From contig CAJWDT010000010.1 in assembly GCA_913031395.1 (NCBI GenBank), positions 1 through 32,336 on the forward strand: a stretch of DNA of 32,336 nt, in the 5' to 3' direction. This document shows, one piece after another, positions 7,546-15,201 of the stretch. Position 1 is the stretch's first letter. Each line of letters starts with the position of its first letter. The notes beneath the pieces were generated by a model, which was not told the origin of the DNA, ran no database searches, and worked only from the letters and a program-made list of their open reading frames with translations. The position numbers and the translations under genes are program-made. The stretch comes from an uncultured Gammaproteobacteria bacterium. Its GTDB lineage: Bacteria > Pseudomonadota > Gammaproteobacteria > Magnimaribacterales > Magnimaribacteraceae.

Positions 7546-9132
7546 CTACTTTACTTGTGGCTGAACAGTAAATGAATGATAAGGAGGAGGAGAACTTAAA
7601 GTCCACTCTAAACCTAATTCACCGGCACCTTCCCAAACTTCAGGCTTAGCTTGTTTTCCAGACCTTATAGTCTTAATCACGATAAATAAGAATAAAAGTT
7701 GTGTCAGTCCAAACATGAAAGCGCCAACACTTATCAAAGCGTTAAAATCAGCAAATTGCAATGCATAATCAGGATATCTTCTGGGCATTCCAGCTAAACC
7801 TACGAAGTGCATTGGGAAAAAAGTAACATTTACAGATATAAAAGTTAGCCAAAAATGTAATTTACCAAGCGTCTCGTCATACATGTTGCCAGTCCATTTA
7901 GGAAGCCAATAGTAAGCTCCGGCTATGATTCCAAAGAGAGCACCTGGAACTAAAACATAGTGAAAGTGAGCAACAACAAAATAAGTATCATGATATTGGA
8001 AGTCGGCAGGCACAATTGCCAGCATCAATCCTGAAAAACCTCCAATAGTAAACAAGGCAACGAATGCTATTGAAAAAAGCATCGGTGTTTCGAAGGTTAT
8101 AGAACCTCTAAACATAGTCGCAACCCAGTTAAAGACCTTAACGCCTGTAGGAATTGCTATCAACATAGTTGAATACATGAAAAATAACTCTCCAGCTAGA
8201 GGCATGCCTACCGTAAACATGTGATGGGCCCACACTACGAAAGATAAGATGGCGATAGAGGCCATTGCGTATACCATTGAGGCGTAACCAAAGATGGGCT
8301 TTCTAGAGAAAGTCTCAATGATATGAGAAACAATCCCAAAAGCTGGAAGAATCATAATATAAACTTCTGGGTGACCAAAGAACCAAAATACGTGTTGAAA
8401 TAGAACTGGATCACCGCCACCAGCAGCATTAAAGAAACTGGTTCCAAAATTTATGTCCATTAACATCATAGTCACTACACCAGCCAGAACAGGCATTACA
8501 GCAATCAATAGATAGGCAGTAATCAACCAGCTCCAAACAAATAGAGGCATTTTCATCAGAGTCATACCGGGAGCTCTCATATTAAATATCGTAGTGATTA
8601 TATTGATAGAGCCTAGAATTGAAGAAACCCCCATAACGTGAACTGAGAAAATGAAGAAATTAACCGTATTAGGTGCATATGTAGTTGATAAAGGAGCATA
8701 GAAAGTCCAACCAAAGTTTGGTCCTCCTTCTGGCATAAATAAAGTAGAAAGCAGAATTCCAAATGCCATAGGCAACAACCAAAAACTCAAGTTATTAAGT
8801 CTTGGTAGGGCCATATCAGGAGCTCCTATTTGCATTGGCAACATCCAATTTGCAAGACCTACAAAAGCAGGCATGATTACCCCGAACACCATAATAAGAC
8901 CATGATTTGTGGTCATCTGATTGAAGAATTCAGGTTGGACAATTTGTAACCCTGGCTGAAATAGTTCAGCTCTGATTACCATTGCCATGGCTCCACCAAT
9001 AAATAGCATGATGAAACTAAACCATAAATAAAGCGTTCCTATATCTTTATGATTTGTTGTAAAGAGCCACCTAGAAAGTCCTTTAGCTGGCCCGTGATGT
9101 CCGTGATCGTGTGTTTCTACTACTGTACTCAT
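7546..9132 (-). CDS. coxA: Cytochrome c oxidase subunit I
   Basis: 528 residues, twelve helices. Seen: all metal ligands and channel residues of an A1-type heme-copper oxidase. Heme a ligands are His77 (TTNHGLIM) and His391; heme a3 ligand is His389 (VAHFHYV). CuB ligands are His254, His303 and His304, with cross-linked Tyr258 in GHPEVYIM; Glu256 is the A1-type glutamate. Asp107 in IGAPDMALPRLNN is the D-channel entrance. A His-rich N-terminal tail (ETHDHGHHG) precedes the first helix. Known: reduces O2 to water and pumps protons. It lies 13 bases after coxB with an AAGGA before the ATG. Confidence 0.99.
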   Translation of the reverse strand: MSTVVETHDHGHHGPAKGLSRWLFTTNHKDIGTLYLWFSFIMLFIGGAMAMVIRAELFQPGLQIVQPEFFNQMTTNHGLIMVFGVIMPAFVGLANWMLPMQIGAPDMALPRLNNLSFWLLPMAFGILLSTLFMPEGGPNFGWTFYAPLSTTYAPNTVNFFIFSVHVMGVSSILGSINIITTIFNMRAPGMTLMKMPLFVWSWLITAYLLIAVMPVLAGVVTMMLMDINFGTSFFNAAGGGDPVLFQHVFWFFGHPEVYIMILPAFGIVSHIIETFSRKPIFGYASMVYAMASIAILSFVVWAHHMFTVGMPLAGELFFMYSTMLIAIPTGVKVFNWVATMFRGSITFETPMLFSIAFVALFTIGGFSGLMLAIVPADFQYHDTYFVVAHFHYVLVPGALFGIIAGAYYWLPKWTGNMYDETLGKLHFWLTFISVNVTFFPMHFVGLAGMPRRYPDYALQFADFNALISVGAFMFGLTQLLFLFIVIKTIRSGKQAKPEVWEGAGELGLEWTLSSPPPYHSFTVQPQVK

Positions 9133-9145
9133 TATTTTATTCCTT

Positions 9146-10297
9146 TTATAAATCTATTCTATTTTTGTAAGCAACAATGTCTTGTGGAGTGACTATGACT
9201 CCATCGCCATTTTCTCCATTTGACCAGGCCTGCCTTGTATAAGTGATGACCGATGCTATATCGACTTCACTGTAAGAGTCTCCAAAGGCAGCCATAGCTG
9301 AACCTTGAACACCTTCCATCAATATTTCTATATGCCTCTTACTATCGAACATAGCGATCTGACTTCCGTCTAGTGCTGGAAAGACAGGGGGTATTCCCTT
9401 ACCATTAATTTGATGGCATGCAGAGCAGTTTGTGGCATAAAAGCCCTCACCTCTTTCCATCAACTCCTCTTTAGTCCAAACTTTAGAAGTTAGCATCCTT
9501 TCTTCTTCGGCAAGAGCCACCTTTGTGGCTATGAAAGCATCAAATTCTTCTCTTTCGACCGCTCTAACTACTACAGGCATAAAAGCATGCTTGATACCAC
9601 ACAACTCTGTACATGCACCTCTGAAAATTCCTGGTTCAGGGACATTTGTCCAAGCGGTATTTATAAACCCAGGTATTGCATCTTGCTTTACAGCAAAATC
9701 AGGAACCCACCAAGAGTGGATAACATCATTACCAGTTATCAGGAATCTTATCCTTGTGTTTGTTGGAATGACTAAAGGCTCATCTACTTCTCTGAGGTAG
9801 AACTCTCCTTTTGGTACTTCTCCATTTATTTGTTCTTGGCTTGTTGATAAATTGCTGAAAAAACCAACTTCATCTTCTAAATATTCATAATGCCACTTCC
9901 ATTGATGACCCGTGATGAGAATATTAATTTCTCCTTCAGCATCATCGTAGGCTTTGACCATGACCTGTGTAGATGGAACAGCCATCCAAACAAGTACCAG
10001 GGTTGCTGCAACAGTCCAGCCTATTTCCAACCAGAAGTTATCGTCGAAATCTGCCGCTACTGCTCCTTTCGATTTTCTATATTTCCAAAGAGACCAAAAC
10101 ATAATTGAAAATACAATTACTCCGATGACAACACATATCCAAAAGATCAGCATATGGAGATCAAAGATACTTTGACTTACTTCTGTTACACCAACTTTCA
10201 TGTTGTAGTCTGAGTCTTCAGATAAAACAAGTGATGAATAAATGATAGGCATAGCTATAAGGATGAACTTTGTGAAAACTTTTTTAATATAAGCCAT
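9146..10297 (-). CDS. coxB: Cytochrome c oxidase subunit II with fused C-terminal cytochrome c (caa3-type)
   Basis: 383 residues. Seen: a signal-like first segment (about 5-25), two membrane helices (about 46-70 and 92-112), and a CuA cupredoxin domain with GHQWKWHYEY and ligands His194, Cys229, Glu231, Cys233, His237 and Met240 (CTELCGIKHAFM). A class I cytochrome c domain follows with Cys291-x-x-Cys294-His295 and probable axial Met335. Known: CuA accepts electrons, here via the tethered heme c, and passes them to subunit I. The ATG at 10297 was chosen because upstream codons to 10393 run through the promoter and lack family similarity. No clear Shine-Dalgarno sequence. First gene of the locus. 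Confidence 0.97.
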   Translation of the reverse strand: MAYIKKVFTKFILIAMPIIYSSLVLSEDSDYNMKVGVTEVSQSIFDLHMLIFWICVVIGVIVFSIMFWSLWKYRKSKGAVAADFDDNFWLEIGWTVAATLVLVWMAVPSTQVMVKAYDDAEGEINILITGHQWKWHYEYLEDEVGFFSNLSTSQEQINGEVPKGEFYLREVDEPLVIPTNTRIRFLITGNDVIHSWWVPDFAVKQDAIPGFINTAWTNVPEPGIFRGACTELCGIKHAFMPVVVRAVEREEFDAFIATKVALAEEERMLTSKVWTKEELMERGEGFYATNCSACHQINGKGIPPVFPALDGSQIAMFDSKRHIEILMEGVQGSAMAAFGDSYSEVDIASVITYTRQAWSNGENGDGVIVTPQDIVAYKNRIDL

Positions 10298-10347
10298 TAA
10301 ATTTTTATATATTTGTTTTAAGGTGGGCGTACCGGAACAGCGCGCGT

Positions 10348-10376
10348 ATTTTAAACCAATCAGATATCTCAAACAA
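10348..10376 (-). promoter_or_regulatory. Sigma70-like promoter for coxB
   Basis: On the minus strand, TTGTTT (10371-10376) and TAAAAT (10348-10353) are separated by exactly 17 bases, upstream of coxB. Transcription should begin near 10341, giving a leader of about 45 bases that crosses a short GC-rich patch (10323-10346). It is the best promoter candidate for the cox locus. Confidence 0.6.
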
Positions 10377-10412
10377 TACTTAAACAAAAACAAATTTAAG
10401 CATTAAAAGTAT

Positions 10413-11231
10413 CTAAAAAAGCATGTCTTTGCTCAATTCTGTATCAGGTCTTTGCTGCGTCCATATCTCAAAGCTAAGTGCCGCCTGCTCTATTAGCATT
10501 CCAATACCGTCGTAACATTTTTTTACCCCTTTAGAGAGAGCAAGATCAACAAAAGGCGTATTACCAGCAGAATAAGAAAGGTCGTAAACAATAGCTTCAT
10601 CAGAAAAAATATTATCTGGGAATTCAATGCCCTGACCCAAGATTCCTGCAGAAGAGGTGTTAATAATTAGATCAGGTTTAAAGGCTATTTCATCGGATAA
10701 TGACATTGTCTGTAGGTTGTCGTGTAAAGAAGAAAATCTTTTTAAAAGAAGCTCAGCTTTTTCAATTGTTCTATTGGCTATGACAACAGAGTGTGGATTA
10801 TTTTTTAATAATGCTGGGGTTATGGCCTTAGCAGAACCGCCCGCCCCCAAGATAAGAATTTTTAATCCCTTTAATTCAATATTTTTTCTTAAAAAATCTT
10901 TTATTAATCCCCTTCCATCGGTTGTGTCTGCGTAAATTAAAGAGTCATCTTGTTTCCAAAGAGTGTTGACAGATTCTGATAACAGGGCTTCGTCAGATAA
11001 AGAATCTGCAAACTTGTAAGCCTCTTCTTTCAAAGGAAGAGTAACGTTGATTCCACTATATCCTTCTTCGAAAAGCTCCTGGACTGATGATAAAAAATTT
11101 ATCTTCTCAACCTGGATAGCTTCGTAGGAGACTGGTATTCCTAGTTTTTCTGCAAAGTGAGAATGAATCTTTGGAGACAAGGAATGTTTAACTGGACTTC
11201 CTATAACCGCAAATTTTTTAATCTCTTTCAT
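10413..11231 (-). CDS. aroE: Shikimate dehydrogenase
   Basis: 272 residues. Reduces 3-dehydroshikimate to shikimate with NADPH in aromatic amino acid synthesis. Seen: N-terminal VIGSPVKHSLSPKIH with substrate serines 16 and 18, NVTLPLKE with catalytic Lys68, Asn89, TTDGRG with Asp105, glycine-rich GAGGSAKA (129-136), NRT (153-155) typical of NADP preference, and a C-terminal GIGMLIEQAALSFEIW. Length is normal. It starts 2 bases after tsaC, the same pairing as in E. coli and Pseudomonas. Confidence 0.97.
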   Translation of the reverse strand: MKEIKKFAVIGSPVKHSLSPKIHSHFAEKLGIPVSYEAIQVEKINFLSSVQELFEEGYSGINVTLPLKEEAYKFADSLSDEALLSESVNTLWKQDDSLIYADTTDGRGLIKDFLRKNIELKGLKILILGAGGSAKAITPALLKNNPHSVVIANRTIEKAELLLKRFSSLHDNLQTMSLSDEIAFKPDLIINTSSAGILGQGIEFPDNIFSDEAIVYDLSYSAGNTPFVDLALSKGVKKCYDGIGMLIEQAALSFEIWTQQRPDTELSKDMLF

Positions 11232-11233
11232 AA

Positions 11234-11767
11234 CTATCTCACAATGAGATCTGTAACAATATCTTGAATTGTCGATGGCCTATTAAGCCCGCCTAAAGCT
11301 CCATCAAAGATTTTAACATCTGAAAAAATATTTTTAATGTCAGTAGCTCCTTCTAGAGTGGGCTGTCCATCTTTATTAGCAGATGTAGAAATGATAGCAC
11401 CTCCAAAATTTTCACAAAGATCACAAACGGCTTTGTGGTCACTTAACCTTAAAGCCACCCTGTCATTCGATCCTTTTATTAATGGGCTAAGGTCTTGCTT
11501 AGCCGGAACCAGCCAGGTGTGTGGGCCCGGCCACTTGGACATTAATTTTTCTCTGTAATCTGCAGCATAAGAATATTGCATGAAATGATCAAAGTTTGAC
11601 CCCAATAAAATTAGACCTTTCTCTGGAGAGCGTTCTTTCAAGTTTAGAAGCCTTTGAACGGCGTCAAGATTATTAGGATCGCAACCCAAACCCCAAACCC
11701 CTTCTGTTGGATAGGCAATCAATTCTCCAGATTTTAAAGTATTAACTATAGAGCTTAGAGAGCTCAT
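11234..11767 (-). CDS. tsaC: Threonylcarbamoyl-AMP synthase (TsaC/YrdC family)
   Basis: 177 residues. Makes threonylcarbamoyl-AMP from threonine, bicarbonate and ATP, the first step to t6A37 in tRNAs that read ANN codons. Seen: a YrdC-domain start with GELIAYPTEGVWGLGCDP, the basic patch NLKERSPEKGLIL, PGPHTWLVPA, RLSDHKAVCDL and the STSANKDGQPT loop. It is the short TsaC form without the extra Sua5 domain. It lies between purE and aroE in a tight minus-strand group (gaps of 2-4 bases). Confidence 0.95.
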   Translation of the reverse strand: MSSLSSIVNTLKSGELIAYPTEGVWGLGCDPNNLDAVQRLLNLKERSPEKGLILLGSNFDHFMQYSYAADYREKLMSKWPGPHTWLVPAKQDLSPLIKGSNDRVALRLSDHKAVCDLCENFGGAIISTSANKDGQPTLEGATDIKNIFSDVKIFDGALGGLNRPSTIQDIVTDLIVR

Positions 11768-11771
11768 CTAG

Positions 11772-12266
11772 TTAAGCGTCGGCAAGTTTTTTATTAGAAG
11801 CCTTAATCGCCTCAACTCCATCTTCTCTTACCTTTAATAAAGCGCTTCTAATTGACGGGGACTCAACTCCTAATATTTGACCAGCCAGATAGGCAGAGTT
11901 AATTGCTCCAGCAGACCCGATTGCTACAGTGGCAACAGGTATACCTTTAGGCATTTGTACAGTTGATAAAAGAGCATCCATTCCGCTTAATGGGCCTCCG
12001 TCACCAGGAACACCGATAACTGGTAGAACAGTTTTTGAAGCAACGGCTCCTGCTAAATGAGCAGCTAAACCTGCCATGGCAATGAAAACTTTAGTTCCGC
12101 CGGCCTCACATTCTCTGATATGAGTCTCAAGAAGTGCAGGTGTCCTATGCGCAGATAAAACTTGAATTGAATTTGATATAGATAATGAATCTAGAGTGTC
12201 AGAGCATTTATTGGCTAAGTCTAAATCTGATTCAGAACCGATTAGTATTGATACAGTTACAGTCAC
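11772..12266 (-). CDS. purE: N5-carboxyaminoimidazole ribonucleotide mutase
   Basis: 164 residues from the chosen start. Converts N5-CAIR to CAIR in purine synthesis. Seen: GSESDLD near the N terminus, LSAHRTP, AMAGLAAHLAG, GVPGDGGPLSGMD, STVQMPKGIPVATVAIG and GAINSAYLAGQIL, all active-site or core segments of PurE. The start is decided by a GGAG (12273-12276) six bases before a GTG at 12266; a TTG at 12278 would overlap that site. PurK, normally its partner in gammaproteobacteria, is not adjacent. Divergent from def. Confidence 0.95.
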   Translation of the reverse strand: MTVTVSILIGSESDLDLANKCSDTLDSLSISNSIQVLSAHRTPALLETHIRECEAGGTKVFIAMAGLAAHLAGAVASKTVLPVIGVPGDGGPLSGMDALLSTVQMPKGIPVATVAIGSAGAINSAYLAGQILGVESPSIRSALLKVREDGVEAIKASNKKLADA

Positions 12267-12287
12267 AATTTTCTCCAAAACAAAAAT

Positions 12288-12295
12288 TGTATACT
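12288..12295. promoter_or_regulatory. Candidate shared divergent -10 element (purE / def)
   Basis: The octamer TGTATACT is identical to the one in the other tight divergent gap (5843-5850). It reads TATACT towards def (start 12316) and TATACA towards purE (start 12266), about 20 bases from each start. No convincing -35 is seen on either side; candidate only. Confidence 0.4.
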
Positions 12296-12315
12296 AATAT
12301 GTCAAAAATTAAATC

Positions 12316-12816
12316 ATGGCTCTATTAAAAATTTTAGTATTTCCCGATCCGAGACTAAGAACTCTCGCTGAGCCTATTATGGATTTTGATGATAGCTTAA
12401 AAAAGTTATCAGAAGATATGCTTGAAACTATGTATGAAGGCTCGGGTATTGGTCTTGCAGCTACACAAGTTAATGTGCACAAAAGAATTATTGTTGTAGA
12501 TATAAGTGAAGAAAAAAATAGCCCATTGATACTAGTTAATCCCACCTTAAAAAAAATTATAAATCCTGAAAAAAAATCTTACTCTGAAGGCTGCCTCTCT
12601 GTTCCTGGTTTTTACGAAGAGCTTTTAAGACCAAGTTCCGTAGAAATAAATGCTTATGACGTCAACGGCGATGAGGTGAATATAGTGACTGAAGGTCTAT
12701 TATCAGTAGTTATTCAACATGAAATGGATCACTTGGATGGCAAAATGATGGTTGATTTTATCTCTAACATCAAAAGAGAAATGATAAGAAAGAAGCTGTT
12801 AAAATCTAAAGCATAA
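12316..12816 (+). CDS. def: Peptide deformylase
   Basis: 166 residues. Removes the formyl group from new N-terminal methionines; a metal (Fe2+/Zn2+) hydrolase. Seen: all three motifs: GIGLAATQ (44-51), EGCLS with ligand Cys93, and QHEMDHLDG with His135, catalytic Glu136 and His139. Normal length. It starts a plus-strand run and is followed 7 bases later by fmt, whose product adds the formyl group that Def removes, the classic pairing. Confidence 0.98.
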   Translation: MALLKILVFPDPRLRTLAEPIMDFDDSLKKLSEDMLETMYEGSGIGLAATQVNVHKRIIVVDISEEKNSPLILVNPTLKKIINPEKKSYSEGCLSVPGFYEELLRPSSVEINAYDVNGDEVNIVTEGLLSVVIQHEMDHLDGKMMVDFISNIKREMIRKKLLKSKA

Positions 12817-12823
12817 TAAGATT

Positions 12824-13774
12824 ATGAAGATTATATTTGCCGGTACACCCGAGTTTGCGTCTCAACATCTAGAAATAGTTTTAGAATCCGATCACGAGGT
12901 TTTATGTGTTCTCACACAACCAGACAGGAGATCGGGAAGAGGAAAAAAAGTAAATTATTCGCCGGTTAAAGAGCTGGCTACTAAAAAAAATATAAAGATA
13001 CTGCAGCCAAATACCTTAAAGGACCAAAATTTAGAAAAAAATTTAAGGGATATAAAGGCCGACATAATTTTGGTCGTTGCGTATGGACTGTTAGTACCAA
13101 AAAATATTTTAGATATACCAAGATTTGGTTGCATTAATGTTCACGGTTCACTTCTACCAAGATGGAGAGGGGCATCGCCTATGGAGTATTCCATTTTAGA
13201 GGGAGATAAGAAGTCAGGCTTAAGTTATATGCAAATGTCAGAAGGCCTTGATGAAGGCCCTGTATATGAAACTCATGAATGTTCAATTAATCATGAAGAT
13301 AGTCTTGGAAAGCTTGAAGAAAAGTTAATTGCATTAAGTAAAGAAAATTTAAATAGCTTCCTTAGCCGTTTAGAGAAAGGACAATTAAAGCCGAAAGACC
13401 AGGATAGTAATCTTGCCACCTTCGCCCCTAAGATAAGTAAAGAGATTCTTCAGTTAGATTGGGTAAACCAAAATGCCCAAAATATTATATGCAAAATTAA
13501 TGCCTTCGAGCCTAAGTATGGTGCTTACTTCCTCTTGGGAGATAAGAGAATAAAAATTCATAAAGCTAAAGAAATATCTTCTCTTCCTTCGTCAATACCA
13601 GGCACTATTTCAATTTTGGAAAATGAAATGATTATATCCTGCAAAGATGCCACTTCAGTTCAGATAGAAATCATCCAGATGGAAGGGAAAAATAAAGTCT
13701 CGGGCCAAGAATTTATTACAGCTTACGAAGATCTTATTAAGAGCCATAAAAAAATTGAATTTACTACTCGATAA
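12824..13774 (+). CDS. fmt: Methionyl-tRNA formyltransferase
   Basis: 316 residues. Formylates initiator Met-tRNA using 10-formyl-tetrahydrofolate. Seen: N-terminal IIFAGTPEFAS, the basic tRNA-contact loop RRSGRGKK (35-42), VVAYGLLVP, and NVHGSLLPRWRGASP. Catalytic Asn105, His107 and Asp143 (SEGLDEGP) are present, then a C-terminal OB-like domain from about residue 205. Normal length. In Pseudomonas and E. coli rsmB follows; here trkA follows after 58 bases. Confidence 0.97.
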   Translation: MKIIFAGTPEFASQHLEIVLESDHEVLCVLTQPDRRSGRGKKVNYSPVKELATKKNIKILQPNTLKDQNLEKNLRDIKADIILVVAYGLLVPKNILDIPRFGCINVHGSLLPRWRGASPMEYSILEGDKKSGLSYMQMSEGLDEGPVYETHECSINHEDSLGKLEEKLIALSKENLNSFLSRLEKGQLKPKDQDSNLATFAPKISKEILQLDWVNQNAQNIICKINAFEPKYGAYFLLGDKRIKIHKAKEISSLPSSIPGTISILENEMIISCKDATSVQIEIIQMEGKNKVSGQEFITAYEDLIKSHKKIEFTTR

Positions 13775-13799
13775 CTATTTTCTATTCATAAAATAAGAC

Positions 13800-13805
13800 T
13801 ATAAT
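13800..13805 (+). promoter_or_regulatory. Possible trkA -10 element
   Basis: A perfect TATAAT lies in the 58-base gap between fmt and trkA, 27 bases before the trkA GTG. The best -35 at proper spacing is poor (ATTTTC or similar), so the promoter is weakly supported. Confidence 0.35.
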
Positions 13806-13832
13806 CGAAGGAAAATTGTCTTACATAAATTT

Positions 13833-15200
13833 GTGAAAATAGTCATTTTGGGGGCCGGAGCGGTAGGTAGCACGCTCGCAAATCTCTTGTCTCAAGAAAA
13901 TGATCTTACAATTGTTGATGATGATCCCATTAAACTTCACAAGCTTGAAGAAGAAGCCGACATAAAAACAATTCTCGGTAGTGCTTCTTATCCCAATATT
14001 CTCGTTAATGCAGGTATAAATGATGCGGACATGGTAGTTGCGGTAACCGGAAGTGACGAAACAAATATTGTTTCATGTCTTATATCCAAGGTGCTTAATG
14101 GTTCGGTTAAAACAATTGCAAGGGTTAGAGAAATCTCTTATTTAAAAGGCAAAACCAAAAAGGCAATGGAATCTGGTGAGATTCCAGTTGATGTTCATAT
14201 TAGCCCAGAACAACTTATAACAGACCATATCGAAGGGCTGATAGAAGTTCCAGGGTCATTGCAAGTAATGGAGTTTGGTCAAGGTCAATTAAACTTAGTG
14301 GCTGTAAAAGCAGTTGAAGGCGGACCAATGATAGGTCATGAAATTGCAGATCTAAAAAAACATATGCCTAAAGTGGATTCTAGGGTTGCCGCTATTTTTA
14401 GGGAAGGTAATTCAATTATTCCCTCTGGGCAAACAAAAATTATGTCAGAGGATGAGGTATTCTTTATCTCTAAAAAAGGAGAGGCTTCAAAGGTTGTAAA
14501 TGAGATGAGAAAAAAAGAAGAAGCTTACAAAAATATTATGATTGCCGGGGGTGGAAAAATAGGCAGTAGGCTAGCCAAAAGGATTGAAGAAAATCATAGG
14601 GTAAAAATAATTGAATCTGACCACGAAAGGGCGAAGAGATTATCAGAAAAACTAGAGGAAACGATTGTTTTAGAGGGTAATGTTTGTGATAAACACTTAC
14701 TTCATGAGGAAAATATAGAGGGAACTGATATTTTTGCTGCAGTTACAAATGACGATGAAGCCAATGTTATGTCGTGCCTTTTAGCAAAAGATATGGGGGC
14801 CCATAAAGTTGTGGCGCTTATTAATAATCCTGCCTATGTTGATTTAGTCCAAGACAAAGGAATAGATATTGCAATTGCTCCTTCTCAAATAACAATTGGT
14901 ACCTTTTTAGCAGAAATAGAAGGTCAGGATGTTATTAAAGTTCACTCACTTAGAAGAGGGGCTGCTGAAGCCATAGAAGCAGTTGCAAAAGAATCGCCAT
15001 CTGGAAAAGTAAGTAGTATAGGCAAAGAGCTTGGAGAAATTTCCCTGCCCGAAGGTGCGACTATAGGCGCTTTAATAAGAGACAATAAAGGAAAAATAGC
15101 GCATGATCACGTCCATTTGAGGGAGAACGACCATGTTATAGTGTTTTTAACAGACAAAACTGCCATCAAGCAAGTAAAAGAAATTTTTTCTCCATCATAA
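13833..15200 (+). CDS. trkA: Trk potassium uptake regulatory subunit TrkA
   Basis: 455 residues, two tandem RCK (Rossmann plus C-terminal) units. Seen: first nucleotide-binding loop GAGAVGS (residues 7-13) with acidic VDDD at the end of strand 2, TGSDETN, and a second loop GGGKIGS from about residue 238 with NDDEANVMSCLLAK. A C-terminal ligand-binding domain ends in HVIVFLTDK. Known: a cytosolic NAD(H)/ATP-binding ring that gates TrkH. The start is GTG; no Shine-Dalgarno at normal spacing. It is one base from trkH, so the two halves of one transporter are co-expressed. Confidence 0.96.
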   Translation: MKIVILGAGAVGSTLANLLSQENDLTIVDDDPIKLHKLEEEADIKTILGSASYPNILVNAGINDADMVVAVTGSDETNIVSCLISKVLNGSVKTIARVREISYLKGKTKKAMESGEIPVDVHISPEQLITDHIEGLIEVPGSLQVMEFGQGQLNLVAVKAVEGGPMIGHEIADLKKHMPKVDSRVAAIFREGNSIIPSGQTKIMSEDEVFFISKKGEASKVVNEMRKKEEAYKNIMIAGGGKIGSRLAKRIEENHRVKIIESDHERAKRLSEKLEETIVLEGNVCDKHLLHEENIEGTDIFAAVTNDDEANVMSCLLAKDMGAHKVVALINNPAYVDLVQDKGIDIAIAPSQITIGTFLAEIEGQDVIKVHSLRRGAAEAIEAVAKESPSGKVSSIGKELGEISLPEGATIGALIRDNKGKIAHDHVHLRENDHVIVFLTDKTAIKQVKEIFSPS

Positions 15201-15201
15201 A

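Noticed and set aside
10298-10393. N-terminal extension of coxB by 32 residues
   Set aside because: It would be translated through the best promoter of the locus and is not like any subunit II signal sequence.
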